Of a stretch of 41,692 nucleotides of DNA, positions 1 through 8,185 are shown piece by piece. Every line of letters starts with the position of its first letter. Within the stretch, counting starts at the first letter, position 1. Source of the DNA: Betaproteobacteria bacterium (GTDB lineage Bacteria; Pseudomonadota; Gammaproteobacteria; Burkholderiales; SG8-39); contig CANKAJ010000031.1 in assembly GCA_947479645.1 (NCBI GenBank), forward strand, positions 1 to 41,692. The letters run 5' to 3'. The position numbers and the translations under genes are program-made. The notes under the pieces were generated by a model. It searched no databases. It was not told where the DNA came from and saw only the letters and a program-made list of their open reading frames with translations.

Positions 1-131
1 ACCGCAATCTCATTGAGCGTTACTTTTGCCGGATTAAACATTTCCGTCGAATCGCAACGCGTTATGACAAACTGGCCCAACGGTTTGCCTCTTTTATCGC
101 TTTGGTCGCAGCATTCGTTTGGCTAACCTGA
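1..131 (+). pseudogene. IS5-family transposase, C-terminal end only (5' part outside window)
   Basis: The frame is open from the window edge to a TGA at 129-131 and encodes about 42 residues. They carry the hallmarks of the DDE transposase C-terminus of IS5/IS427-type elements: an ERYFCRIKHFRRIATRYDK-like block with the catalytic Glu region (N-L-I-E-R), followed by a small hydrophobic tail ending VAAFVWLT. Whether the element is complete cannot be seen because the window cuts it, so it may be an intact transposase and not a true pseudogene. It lies just upstream of a glycosyltransferase gene and marks a mobile-element boundary of the AT-rich left part. Recognition rests on remembered family pattern, not on a search. 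Confidence 0.7.
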
Positions 132-148
132 ATGTCAACAGACCCTAG
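132..148. mobile_element. Probable right terminal inverted repeat of the IS5-type element
   Basis: Immediately after the transposase stop is tgtcaacagaccct, whose reverse complement (agggtctgttgaca) resembles the ends of IS427-group IS5 elements. It is followed by ag, giving a CTAG overlap that could be part of the target site. The partner repeat lies outside the window, so the call is inferred from position and resemblance only. Confidence 0.45.
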
Positions 149-203
149 TCATAACTGCACAAAACTAAATTTACAATGTATTTAGTAAATTATATTCAGC
201 GAT

Positions 204-1301
204 ATGCCTGTGCCAATTGACATTGTCTGGGTAGTGCACGCAACTGACGAAATCAGGGTTACTGATCCGGCTGAATTCATCGGTAGCGCTATAGCCAGCC
301 AGCGACTTCGTGTCGCACTTCCATCAGTTGCATTAAATCAAGCTGGCTTCAATCAACAGGCAGCTACGTTGCAATCCGACTCCGACTTGCGACAAATACT
401 CGAACTGCATCCTCGGCTAGTCATATTTTCTAAAGTACTTGGAGCGCCAGAACTGATAATGCAACTCGAGCGGCATGTGCAATTGGCACGTGCCCTGCAC
501 TCTGCACAGATTCCAGCTCTGGTTGATATTTGTGATAACCCTTATCTTGGATTTGCAGCTCACTATGTGCAACAGCTCATAGCCCTATCCACGCATGTAA
601 CAGTAAACTCCCCAGCAATGGCCGACATGATTACTAGTCACCCCGGCATTAACTTAAGCATAATTAACGATCCGGTCGAGGGAATTCGGCACACTCCACA
701 CTTCAAGCCTCCTCGGCATTCTTATCTTAAAAAACTGCTGAGATTTGCCAAGCCCCAGCAATTCAAGATTTTGTGGTTTGGGGGACCATTGAGAAGTTTT
801 GAATCACTTAGATTTAGTCTACCAATCTTGCATACATTAGCGAAACGTCTACCCGTGGACTTACATCTAGTGTCCGCGCCATTTCCCGAGATTCAAACTG
901 AAATTGACCGGATCAACGGATTCGGCAGTACAAATTTGAACGCTCGATTTACGCGATGGTCACGTCTAGCCCTTGCTGAGGCATTGGAAAAGACCGATCT
1001 GGTTTTTTTACCTGGAGAAGCTGGCAACCCGGAAAAAATGGGGGTCAGCACGAATCGACTCACCGAATCTATCTGGGCTGGTCGTGTTGTCGTGGCGAAT
1101 GGCATGCCAAGCTACTGGCACCTAAAGGAAGGCGCATTTATTGGTGACGATCTTGCCAGCAGTATTAAGCAAGTCCTAAGAAACCCCGCTCACGCACTCC
1201 AGAGAATTAAGGTGGGTCAGAAGATTGTAGCTGAACATTACACACCGGACTCTGTCGGAAAAGCCTGGAGGACTTTGTGCACAGAACTCATCAATCGCTA
1301 A
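204..1301 (+). CDS. Glycosyltransferase-like protein (GT-B fold, GT4-like)
   Basis: A 365-residue protein with the two-domain layout of GT-B glycosyltransferases. The N-terminal half contains an alternating alpha/beta region with a central helix-rich stretch. The C-terminal half starts at the KILWFGG strand (about residue 188), typical of the nucleotide-sugar domain. Near residues 265-300 a DLVFLPG strand is followed by STNRLTESIWAGRVVVA, which resembles the sugar-nucleotide-binding region where GT4 enzymes have an E-x7-E motif. No signal peptide or membrane segment is evident. The ATG has no strong Shine-Dalgarno site. The gene sits alone downstream of an IS end, so substrate and pathway cannot be told. 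It could act on a surface polysaccharide, but that is inference. Confidence 0.55.
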   Translation: MPVPIDIVWVVHATDEIRVTDPAEFIGSAIASQRLRVALPSVALNQAGFNQQAATLQSDSDLRQILELHPRLVIFSKVLGAPELIMQLERHVQLARALHSAQIPALVDICDNPYLGFAAHYVQQLIALSTHVTVNSPAMADMITSHPGINLSIINDPVEGIRHTPHFKPPRHSYLKKLLRFAKPQQFKILWFGGPLRSFESLRFSLPILHTLAKRLPVDLHLVSAPFPEIQTEIDRINGFGSTNLNARFTRWSRLALAEALEKTDLVFLPGEAGNPEKMGVSTNRLTESIWAGRVVVANGMPSYWHLKEGAFIGDDLASSIKQVLRNPAHALQRIKVGQKIVAEHYTPDSVGKAWRTLCTELINR

Positions 1302-1447
1302 TGCTATACTGTTACTTACCTCTGAAATGTCTCAACTCATCCGTGACGATTTTTGGTTGGCGCCTGCGTAGATGTCTGATCATCGCAATCAATCTGTTGA
1401 TTCGATAGAGGCATGCTGATATACAAAGGGAAATACAAGGAGGACAC

Positions 1448-1765
1448 ATGGTTTTTAAGCTCTTTGGACAGAGCAAAATTGACGCATTCGCCAAAAGCCT
1501 TGCGCAAGATATCGCTAAGCGGTATCCCCCAGCTATTGCCAATAACCCGGAACAAATGGTTTCGCAGAAACGACTGACTGCGATCCTGGAAGATACATTT
1601 GAACGCGCTCGTCAATTCAACCGTGATAACAAACTTGGAATGTTCAAGAAGGCGAAACTCGGCAACACTTTCAAGTGGGAATTAAAGGAAATGGGTTATG
1701 AAGCGAAGTTTGTGGATATTGCAACAGAAGGATTAATCGTTTATTTAACTCGTGGAAATGCCTAA
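1448..1765 (+). CDS. Conserved hypothetical small protein (105 aa)
   Basis: Not recognised. The start is well supported: an AAGGAGG Shine-Dalgarno sequence ends about five bases before the ATG. The product is a soluble, charged protein, with a first half rich in Ala, Gln and Asp and a Lys-rich middle (FKKAKLGNTFKWELKEMGY) followed by a short beta-like C-terminus (FVDIATEGLIVYLT). No signal peptide, membrane segment or metal motif is visible. It runs toward the converging signalling cluster, with 88 bases between its stop and the stop of the HD-GYP gene. Real coding is likely from the RBS and codon pattern, but the function is unknown. Confidence 0.6.
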   Translation: MVFKLFGQSKIDAFAKSLAQDIAKRYPPAIANNPEQMVSQKRLTAILEDTFERARQFNRDNKLGMFKKAKLGNTFKWELKEMGYEAKFVDIATEGLIVYLTRGNA

Positions 1766-1853
1766 CAATTACTCGAGCAATTTCGTTCTAATATGATTTC
1801 TTTCGAAAGATTGCAACTTAGTTATTGAAGCACGGATCATTTAAGCTAACGCA

Positions 1854-3497
1854 TCACGGAATGTAACCTGGGACTTTCGTCTCATCTACTGTATCTATTT
1901 GTTGTGCTTCAAGAAATTGCTTGGCATAGCGCATATACACCTTCTGACGTATGAAGATGTCAAAAAGATCTGGGTCAATGTGGCCACCTTCTTTGAATTT
2001 GCCCATTATATAAAGAGACTCTGATAGAGTTTTACCGCGTTTATAGGGACGATCTTTAGCAGTCAATGCCTCGAATATATCTGCTATTCCCATAACCCTT
2101 GCCGGAATCGACATCTGGTCACGGGTTAGTCCTCGCGGGTAGCCCTTACCATCCATACGCTCGTGATGGCCACCAGCATATTCAGGAACATTGCGAAGAT
2201 GACGGGGCCACGGCAATGCTTCCAGCATATTTACTGTGGCGACTATATGATGGTTAATAACTTCCCGCTCAGCAGCAGTCAACGTCCCACGTTCTATCGT
2301 AAGATTATTAATCTCATCCTCTGTGAGAAATTGCGCAATATTCCCAGATGGATCTTTCCACAGGTAAGATTCCCCGATCTCTCGAACTCTAGCTTTTGCC
2401 TCGGGGCGCATAAACTCCCCACCAATATTATGATGTCTTAGAAACTCCCTATCTTCGTCCAGTTGCCTTAGCCGCTCACGCAGTCCCATATCGGTTGAAT
2501 GCACGTGGGAACGCCAATTCATTTCATCGATATCGTCCTTTCTTGAAAACTCAAGCTGCTGCTTAAGCGCTGCTATTTCTGCATCCCTCTTAAGTACTTC
2601 GAATCGAGTATCCAAGAGATTAATTCGATCATAAATTGACTCGAGTTTTGTAGCCTTGTCCACAACGTGTACAGGAGTTGTAACCTTCCCGCAATCATGA
2701 AGCAGGCCTGCAATCTTAAGCTCATAACGATCTTTGTCGGATAAGGCAAAGCCCGCTAAAGGCCCAGACTTGGTGTCGTTAACAGCCTCAGCGAGCATCA
2801 TGGTGAGTACCGGAACACGCTGGCAATGCCCACCGGTATATGGTGACTTCTCATCGATTGCCGAATTAATTAATTCGATAAACGACTCGAATAACTCCTC
2901 TAACTGAATGATTAATTGTCGATTTGTTAGTGCAATGGCTGCCTGAGATGCAAGAGACTCCGCTAAACGCTGATCAGAGTTCGAAAAGGCAAGAACCTCA
3001 CCATTCGGACTCTTACTGTTGATAAGTTGCAGGACCCCTATTATTTCCCCTTCATGATTACGCATGGGGACAGTCAAAAATGACTTGGAACGGTATCCGG
3101 TTTTTTTATCAAAATTGCGTGTTCCGGAAAAATCAAATCCTTTAATCGCATATGCATCTGCAATATTGATTGTTTCCCCAGACAGCACCGAGAAGGCCGC
3201 GACCATCTGATTATTCGGTTTCTTTTCTTGGTCGTATAACTGAATTGGATAAAATGGAATTGGATTGCCAGTTGTCCCGCCCATGGCAATATTCAAGGAG
3301 ACATTTCGCATAATCGCGAACTTTAGCTGTCGACCTTCTTCCAGCAGATAGAGCGTGCCACCATCAGCTCTCGTAATTGCCTGCGCTGCTTGGAGTATTT
3401 TCTCCAACAACGCATCGAGATTTTTTTCCTGAGAAAGTGCAGCCCCGATCTCGTTTAACTGATCAAGCCGAATAAAGAGGTCGTCTACAGTTTCCAC
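1854..3497 (-). CDS. GAF-HD-GYP domain phosphohydrolase (probable c-di-GMP phosphodiesterase)
   Basis: 547 residues. A GAF domain (about 15-195) contains DKKTGYRSK at 130-138 and an NKFDE-like region starting at N160. It is followed by an HD-GYP domain with G-G-H at 222-224, HDCGK at 267-271, paired His at 416-417, and the signature HHERMDGKGYPRG at 444-456, then a conserved Asp at 473. HD-GYP enzymes hydrolyse c-di-GMP to pGpG or GMP, and all motif residues expected for metal binding are visible. Between the HD and second-His motifs lies an insertion of more than 100 residues (about 277-405), partly coiled-coil-like. The start is GTG with AAGGAA seven bases upstream. It is the last gene of the minus-strand signalling cluster, 186 bases after the ATPase gene, so it may have its own promoter. 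GAF ligand unknown. Confidence 0.88.
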   Translation of the reverse strand: METVDDLFIRLDQLNEIGAALSQEKNLDALLEKILQAAQAITRADGGTLYLLEEGRQLKFAIMRNVSLNIAMGGTTGNPIPFYPIQLYDQEKKPNNQMVAAFSVLSGETINIADAYAIKGFDFSGTRNFDKKTGYRSKSFLTVPMRNHEGEIIGVLQLINSKSPNGEVLAFSNSDQRLAESLASQAAIALTNRQLIIQLEELFESFIELINSAIDEKSPYTGGHCQRVPVLTMMLAEAVNDTKSGPLAGFALSDKDRYELKIAGLLHDCGKVTTPVHVVDKATKLESIYDRINLLDTRFEVLKRDAEIAALKQQLEFSRKDDIDEMNWRSHVHSTDMGLRERLRQLDEDREFLRHHNIGGEFMRPEAKARVREIGESYLWKDPSGNIAQFLTEDEINNLTIERGTLTAAEREVINHHIVATVNMLEALPWPRHLRNVPEYAGGHHERMDGKGYPRGLTRDQMSIPARVMGIADIFEALTAKDRPYKRGKTLSESLYIMGKFKEGGHIDPDLFDIFIRQKVYMRYAKQFLEAQQIDTVDETKVPGYIP

Positions 3498-3683
3498 CGG
3501 GACTTCCTTGCAGGAAAATGCGTATTAATATGCAACAATTGCACTGCCGATGCTATTCCTTCACGTCCCTGAGTACTCGGACACAAAATGGGCAGAAAAG
3601 TCGAATACACGTGTTCGGACTCCAGAGGGCTCAACACGATTCCAGATACAAAATTGCAGGAATCCTTCTTCCTCAATCACGAC

Positions 3684-6056
3684 CTATTTGATGCAAACTG
3701 CCCGAACCTGCGCTATATCGGTAATACCTTGAAGAACTTTTTCGATTCCATCCATCTTTAACGTACGCATACCCTCTTCTAATGCAACTGCGACCATTTC
3801 AGCAACACGCGCGTGTTCCTGAATAAGCTTTTTCATCGCATCGCTTGCAATGAGAAGTTCGTGCAGTCCAACCCGACCTTTATAACCCGTGCCACTACAT
3901 CCTTCACAGCCTACTTTTCTATAGAGCGTAAATTGCCCCTTTTCATTCGCGTAGCTCTTCAACAAGTCCTTATAGACGTTTTCAAAAGCTCCTTTGGCAT
4001 CTTTCTTAAAAGGCCCCGTATTCATTAGTTCTGTACAATACTCTTGAAGAGTTTGCTTTATTTCATCAGAATTTGGCGTATACGCCTGCTTACATTTGCC
4101 GCACAAGCGCTTCGCAAGTCGCTGCGCAAGAATTCCAAGGAGTGCATCAGCAAAGTTAAATGGATCCATACCCATATCGAGCAAACGAATAATTGATTCC
4201 GTCGCGCTGTTAGTGTGAAGTGTTGCAAAAACGAGGTGACCAGTTAAGGAAGCCTCAATTCCAGTACCTGTAGTTTCCTTATCTCGCATCTCACCAACCA
4301 TAATGATGTCTGGGTCAGCACGTAAAAATGCCTTCATTACAGATGCAAAATCCAATCCCGCTTTTTTATTTACCTGCACCTGACGCAAACCCTTCTGAGT
4401 AATTTCCACTGGGTCTTCAGCAGTCCATATTTTGGTCTCCGGCGTATTTAGAAAACCAAGGACAGAGTGCAACGTGGTAGTTTTTCCAGAACCGGTTGGA
4501 CCGCAAACAAAGAACAAACCATAAGGTTTGCTCACTGCTTCTTTTAATTTGGGCAAGTTGGAAGGAGATAATCCAAGCTTATCCAGAGGAATTGGCTCAC
4601 CGGCAGCAAGAATACGCATCACAATATCCTCAACACCACCTGCCGAAGGTATTGTCGCTACCCGCAACTCAATGTCGAGCGGACCAAATTTCTTGAATTT
4701 TATTTTTCCATCCTGCGGCTTTCGCTTTTCAGAAATGTCGAGATCACACATGATCTTCAGCCGTGCAACTATCGCATTACGATACGACGCAGGCACCTCA
4801 ATATATGGCACCAAGGAACCATCCTTACGAAAGCGAATTTCAGTCTTTGCTTTTCCAGGGTAAGGTTCAATATGAATGTCTGATGCCCCTTGATTGTATG
4901 CATCGATTATGATCTTGTTGACTAGTTTTACCAATTCATTGTCAGCGGCCTGAGATATATCATCACCGACATTTTCTCCTTCTACGGTACCCTCATCATC
5001 ATCAAGTCCGGAAAGCAAATCCCCTATGTCACCAGTATCAATTGCCTCTTGGCCATAAAAGAGATTCAGCGTTTCTTTAAATTCCTTTTGCGTTGTCACC
5101 CGAAACACTGGCCTCAACTTTGGAAAAACGTTAGTCACGATGCGAGAGTTTTTTACTCTTTCGGGATCTAGCGTCAGCACGATCAGCCCATCTTTACTAT
5201 CTTCAATTGGTATCCATTGCTGAGTTTCAACATACTCTCGCTTGAGATTTTTCAGAAGGTCCATTGGCTTTATACGATCCGTCTTTAGCGACTCGTAGGG
5301 GACACCGAAAAATTTTGAAAGCGCCGAGCCTATCGAAGGTAGTTTTACCTGAAATTCCTCGACAAGTACCTGCTCGACATCTATTGCCTTCTTTCGTGCT
5401 GAGCGAGCAGCCAATTCAAATTCAGCTGCGGAAATTACCGCATCAGAAACAAGAAAATCATACTTGGTCTTTAATACCTGAGGCTTTTGCCTCTGTTTAA
5501 ACGCGATAGCCAGTGTCTGACAAAGTTCAATTACACCCTCTTCGGTCAACTGGCTAAAGGACACGCTCGCCTTGTTGTTGATAATCTGCACTACACCTAT
5601 CAACTCTTGGCTCCCCGCCTCTACCACAGGAGCAACAAGCATTTGCTTCGTTCGGTAGCCCGTACGCTTATCTACCTCTTGAAGGAATCTAAGGTTCGCA
5701 TTGTGACTTTTTAATTCAACCTCGTCGTAAACATCCTTCAGATTTAGCATTTTCTTCGAAAGTGCGACAAAGCCAGCTATCGAGTGCTCTGCAATTGGTA
5801 ATTTCAGATCCTTGAATGAATTAAGTCCGGTCTTAACTTTCGAAATAATCGTCTGCTTGTCTTCACCAAGGGTATAAATCGTCAGTCGATCTGCATTGAA
5901 CAAATTGCAGATATCCGAACTCACCTCCAGCATGATTTCATCAATATTGCTGGTAGCGTGTATCTTATTAGTCACTACCTGCAGATTTTTTGAGAACGTC
6001 AATCTGATATTGACATCTGCGTTTGCTGGCGTGGAAGTTTGGAGTACTGCACTCAT
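3684..6056 (-). CDS. GAF-domain PilB/GspE-type secretion ATPase
   Basis: 790 residues, longer than typical PilB/GspE (about 560-600) because of an N-terminal GAF domain (about 20-195). Then comes a MshEN/T2SSE_N-like domain (200-340), an acidic linker (343-365) and the motor ATPase. Visible are Walker A GPTGSGKT at 519-526, the Asp box TAEDPVE, Walker B DPDIIMVGEMRD near 581-592, the His box TGHLVFATLHTN, and a CxxC pair (652/655, 717/720) for the zinc site. The family hexamers power assembly of type IV pili or type II secretion pseudopili. The MshEN-like part lacks the RLG start of the c-di-GMP-binding motif, so c-di-GMP binding there is doubtful. An AGAGGT Shine-Dalgarno supports the start. 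No pilin or secretin genes lie nearby, so the machine it drives is unknown. Confidence 0.88.
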   Translation of the reverse strand: MSAVLQTSTPANADVNIRLTFSKNLQVVTNKIHATSNIDEIMLEVSSDICNLFNADRLTIYTLGEDKQTIISKVKTGLNSFKDLKLPIAEHSIAGFVALSKKMLNLKDVYDEVELKSHNANLRFLQEVDKRTGYRTKQMLVAPVVEAGSQELIGVVQIINNKASVSFSQLTEEGVIELCQTLAIAFKQRQKPQVLKTKYDFLVSDAVISAAEFELAARSARKKAIDVEQVLVEEFQVKLPSIGSALSKFFGVPYESLKTDRIKPMDLLKNLKREYVETQQWIPIEDSKDGLIVLTLDPERVKNSRIVTNVFPKLRPVFRVTTQKEFKETLNLFYGQEAIDTGDIGDLLSGLDDDEGTVEGENVGDDISQAADNELVKLVNKIIIDAYNQGASDIHIEPYPGKAKTEIRFRKDGSLVPYIEVPASYRNAIVARLKIMCDLDISEKRKPQDGKIKFKKFGPLDIELRVATIPSAGGVEDIVMRILAAGEPIPLDKLGLSPSNLPKLKEAVSKPYGLFFVCGPTGSGKTTTLHSVLGFLNTPETKIWTAEDPVEITQKGLRQVQVNKKAGLDFASVMKAFLRADPDIIMVGEMRDKETTGTGIEASLTGHLVFATLHTNSATESIIRLLDMGMDPFNFADALLGILAQRLAKRLCGKCKQAYTPNSDEIKQTLQEYCTELMNTGPFKKDAKGAFENVYKDLLKSYANEKGQFTLYRKVGCEGCSGTGYKGRVGLHELLIASDAMKKLIQEHARVAEMVAVALEEGMRTLKMDGIEKVLQGITDIAQVRAVCIK

Positions 6057-6270
6057 AGCAAATTACCTCTTGAAATTCCTACGAACTTATCAGCGCTTAC
6101 CTTCACCTGGATTTTGCAAACCACCATAAAACTGGTATCAGGCTTATGGTTGAAAATCACCTCGATCAACTATATGACTTACTCACTAAATCTCACCAAT
6201 TAAATGAATAAGTAAAATAAGCTTCGATACTCATTTCATTCTGGCTACATTAACTCCAGATTGTTTTTTT

Positions 6271-7341
6271 TCAAACCCGCTCGCCCCCCCAAAGCCCACC
6301 GTCCAGCAAAAATGCCTTATACCCTCGCTGTGCTAACAAGAAGGCTGCAGCCGAGCTTCGGCGCTCGCTCTGACAATACACTACATATTCCCTAGATTGA
6401 TTGAGCACCCCAAATGCGTTTCGAGTCTCCGCAAGCGGAATATTAATGGCACCAGGGAGCTTGTCGAACTGATATTCCGAAGGATAACGTACATCCAACC
6501 ACTGGCCACCATTAACAATTTTTTGGCGCGCGTCTTCAAGCGATATTCGCAATAACAATGGTTCACGCAAAAGTTCAATAAAATCTTTCTTGTCCAAGCG
6601 CAACAGGACTCCATCTGTCTTCATTGTTACAGTTGCATTGCGCTTGGCTTCTGACACTAGCGCCTCCTCTCCAAACGCGTCTCCACTTTTCAATTCAGCA
6701 AGAAGCATCGAGACACCACCAATCATCCGCTCAACGCGACATCTACCAGATTCGACAACATAATAATAATCGCCTTCGTCACCCTCTTTTATAATTGTTT
6801 CACCAGTACGAGTTTCAAAACGCTTAAATCGCTTAAGCAACTCTTCAATATGCGCAGACGGTAGCTGTGCAAATGCACCGTACTTCAGATTGCTAAGACT
6901 AAACATTCCCGACAGTATCGACCAATTCGATATAGACGGAGCGCTATTAGTCTGGCCATCACCATTTCCTGAGGTATCAATCGCGGCCAATTGATCCCAA
7001 GTTACCATTATGTCCAGCAAATCATCATCAATGCGCACAAGACTGATGTCTGTTAGCGAGTTCGCCCGCACAAATTCGCTCCCGCCTTTTCCAATAGCGC
7101 GGCTTGACTCATCACTCCCTCCCAAAAGCAGTATCGAGAATCCATCTGGGCGTATAAGTTCAAGTTTCCCACTAACGATATAGACTGACTGGCCAGCGAC
7201 TCCCCTAGTACGAAAAGGATCAACACCTTGCGGCACAACCTCGATGTAACATAGATCAGCCAGTTCACGTAGCCTACTTTCCGACATACTGGATATGGGC
7301 TCGAGTTGCTTCAGTACTTCTATACTGACTTTGCTTGGCAT
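6271..7341 (-). CDS. Cyclic-nucleotide-binding protein with C-terminal rhodanese domain
   Basis: 356 residues with two cNMP-binding-like folds and a rhodanese domain. The first fold (about 5-115) is degenerate. The second (about 150-262) has a good phosphate-binding cassette, FGEEALVSEAKRNAT at 223-237, including the Glu and Arg (234) that contact cAMP in CRP/PKA-type domains. The rhodanese part (270-356) has WLDVRYPSEY and the active loop CQSERRS with Cys323. The domain ends abruptly after LLDGGLWGGERV. There is no DNA-binding helix-turn-helix, so it is probably an effector and not a CRP-like transcription factor. It lies directly downstream of the class II type phosphodiesterase and adenylate cyclase genes, making it the likely cAMP reader. 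The partner of the sulfurtransferase domain is unknown. Confidence 0.82.
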   Translation of the reverse strand: MPSKVSIEVLKQLEPISSMSESRLRELADLCYIEVVPQGVDPFRTRGVAGQSVYIVSGKLELIRPDGFSILLLGGSDESSRAIGKGGSEFVRANSLTDISLVRIDDDLLDIMVTWDQLAAIDTSGNGDGQTNSAPSISNWSILSGMFSLSNLKYGAFAQLPSAHIEELLKRFKRFETRTGETIIKEGDEGDYYYVVESGRCRVERMIGGVSMLLAELKSGDAFGEEALVSEAKRNATVTMKTDGVLLRLDKKDFIELLREPLLLRISLEDARQKIVNGGQWLDVRYPSEYQFDKLPGAINIPLAETRNAFGVLNQSREYVVYCQSERRSSAAAFLLAQRGYKAFLLDGGLWGGERV

Positions 7342-7389
7342 AATTCTCTAAATCTTGCAGACTGCTACTGTTATGATTTATTCAACTTG

Positions 7390-8157
7390 TCAAAACTCAA
7401 ATACTTGGTTGTTCTGTAACATGCGTGGCTGATACTGGCCTGCACATTCGGCAATCTCCTGCATCGTCAATTCAATTTCACCTGGCTTCAAGTGCGTTAT
7501 AAATATGTCAGCACTGCGCTCAAGTTTAGCCAGTTCATCGGCGAGCATACTCGGACATAGGTGCTTTGATGCTATGGCAAGACTTTTTTCGCGATTACAG
7601 AATGCAGTTTCAATGATCAAATATCGTAGATTACCCATGCGATTTACCAGCCGCCATAACATGTCATTCACTGTAGTGTCACCGGTAAACACTAAACTAC
7701 CCGCGCCTGAATCCAAATGGTATCCAACGGCCGGCACAGTGTGTGTTGCCGGCAATGCAGTAATACGTCGCCCAGCAAGGGTGACTACTTCACCAACCTG
7801 AAGGGGCTCATATTGCATAAATGGCCTTTCTACAGTTGGAATCTGGGTAAAGTCGGGCCATATCGCCCAGTTGAATACATGATTTTTCAAAGTTTCAATC
7901 GTCGCAGGCAGCGCATGGATTGTAAGCGGCCTATTTCTCATTCCCCCAACGGTATCAACCATGAATGGAATCGAGGTAATGTGATCAAGGTGAGAATGGG
8001 TTATGAATACATGATCAAGCAACGACAGTTCAGTTAGCGACAAGTCAGATACACCCGTACCAGCATCAATCAACACGTCGTTGTCGAGCAGCAACGAAGT
8101 AGTGCGCAAATGCCTTCCTCCAATGCCACCGCTACATCCCAGCACCCTCAATTTCAT
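7390..8157 (-). CDS. Metallo-beta-lactamase-fold protein, class II cyclic-nucleotide phosphodiesterase-like
   Basis: 255 residues of the metallo-beta-lactamase fold. The N-terminus MKLRVLGCSGG and the metal motif HSHLDH (54-59), followed by H139, D160 in VFTGDTT and H222 in THLKPGE, match the arrangement in class II 3',5'-cyclic-nucleotide phosphodiesterases (CpdP/PDE1 type) and their relatives. The expected reaction is cAMP to AMP. RNase Z-like enzymes share the same motif and cannot be excluded from sequence alone. Context favours the cyclic-nucleotide role, because the gene is 28 bases downstream of a predicted adenylate cyclase and 48 bases upstream of a cNMP-binding protein on the same strand. 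No signal peptide is visible, so it is probably cytoplasmic. Confidence 0.78.
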   Translation of the reverse strand: MKLRVLGCSGGIGGRHLRTTSLLLDNDVLIDAGTGVSDLSLTELSLLDHVFITHSHLDHITSIPFMVDTVGGMRNRPLTIHALPATIETLKNHVFNWAIWPDFTQIPTVERPFMQYEPLQVGEVVTLAGRRITALPATHTVPAVGYHLDSGAGSLVFTGDTTVNDMLWRLVNRMGNLRYLIIETAFCNREKSLAIASKHLCPSMLADELAKLERSADIFITHLKPGEIELTMQEIAECAGQYQPRMLQNNQVFEF

Positions 8158-8185
8158 GGCTATATCCGCGTTGTCACTTTGATGA

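Noticed and set aside
1799..1810. tctttcgaaaga palindrome after the HD-GYP stop as a terminator
   Set aside because: The stem is short and AT-rich, with no loop and no T-tract at the right place.
6280..6300. Possible frameshift in a G7 tract at the 3' end of the cNMP-rhodanese gene
   Set aside because: The +1 frame gives a modest extension only, and the existing end is plausible. Recorded as an uncertainty in the finding on that gene, not called as a pseudogene.
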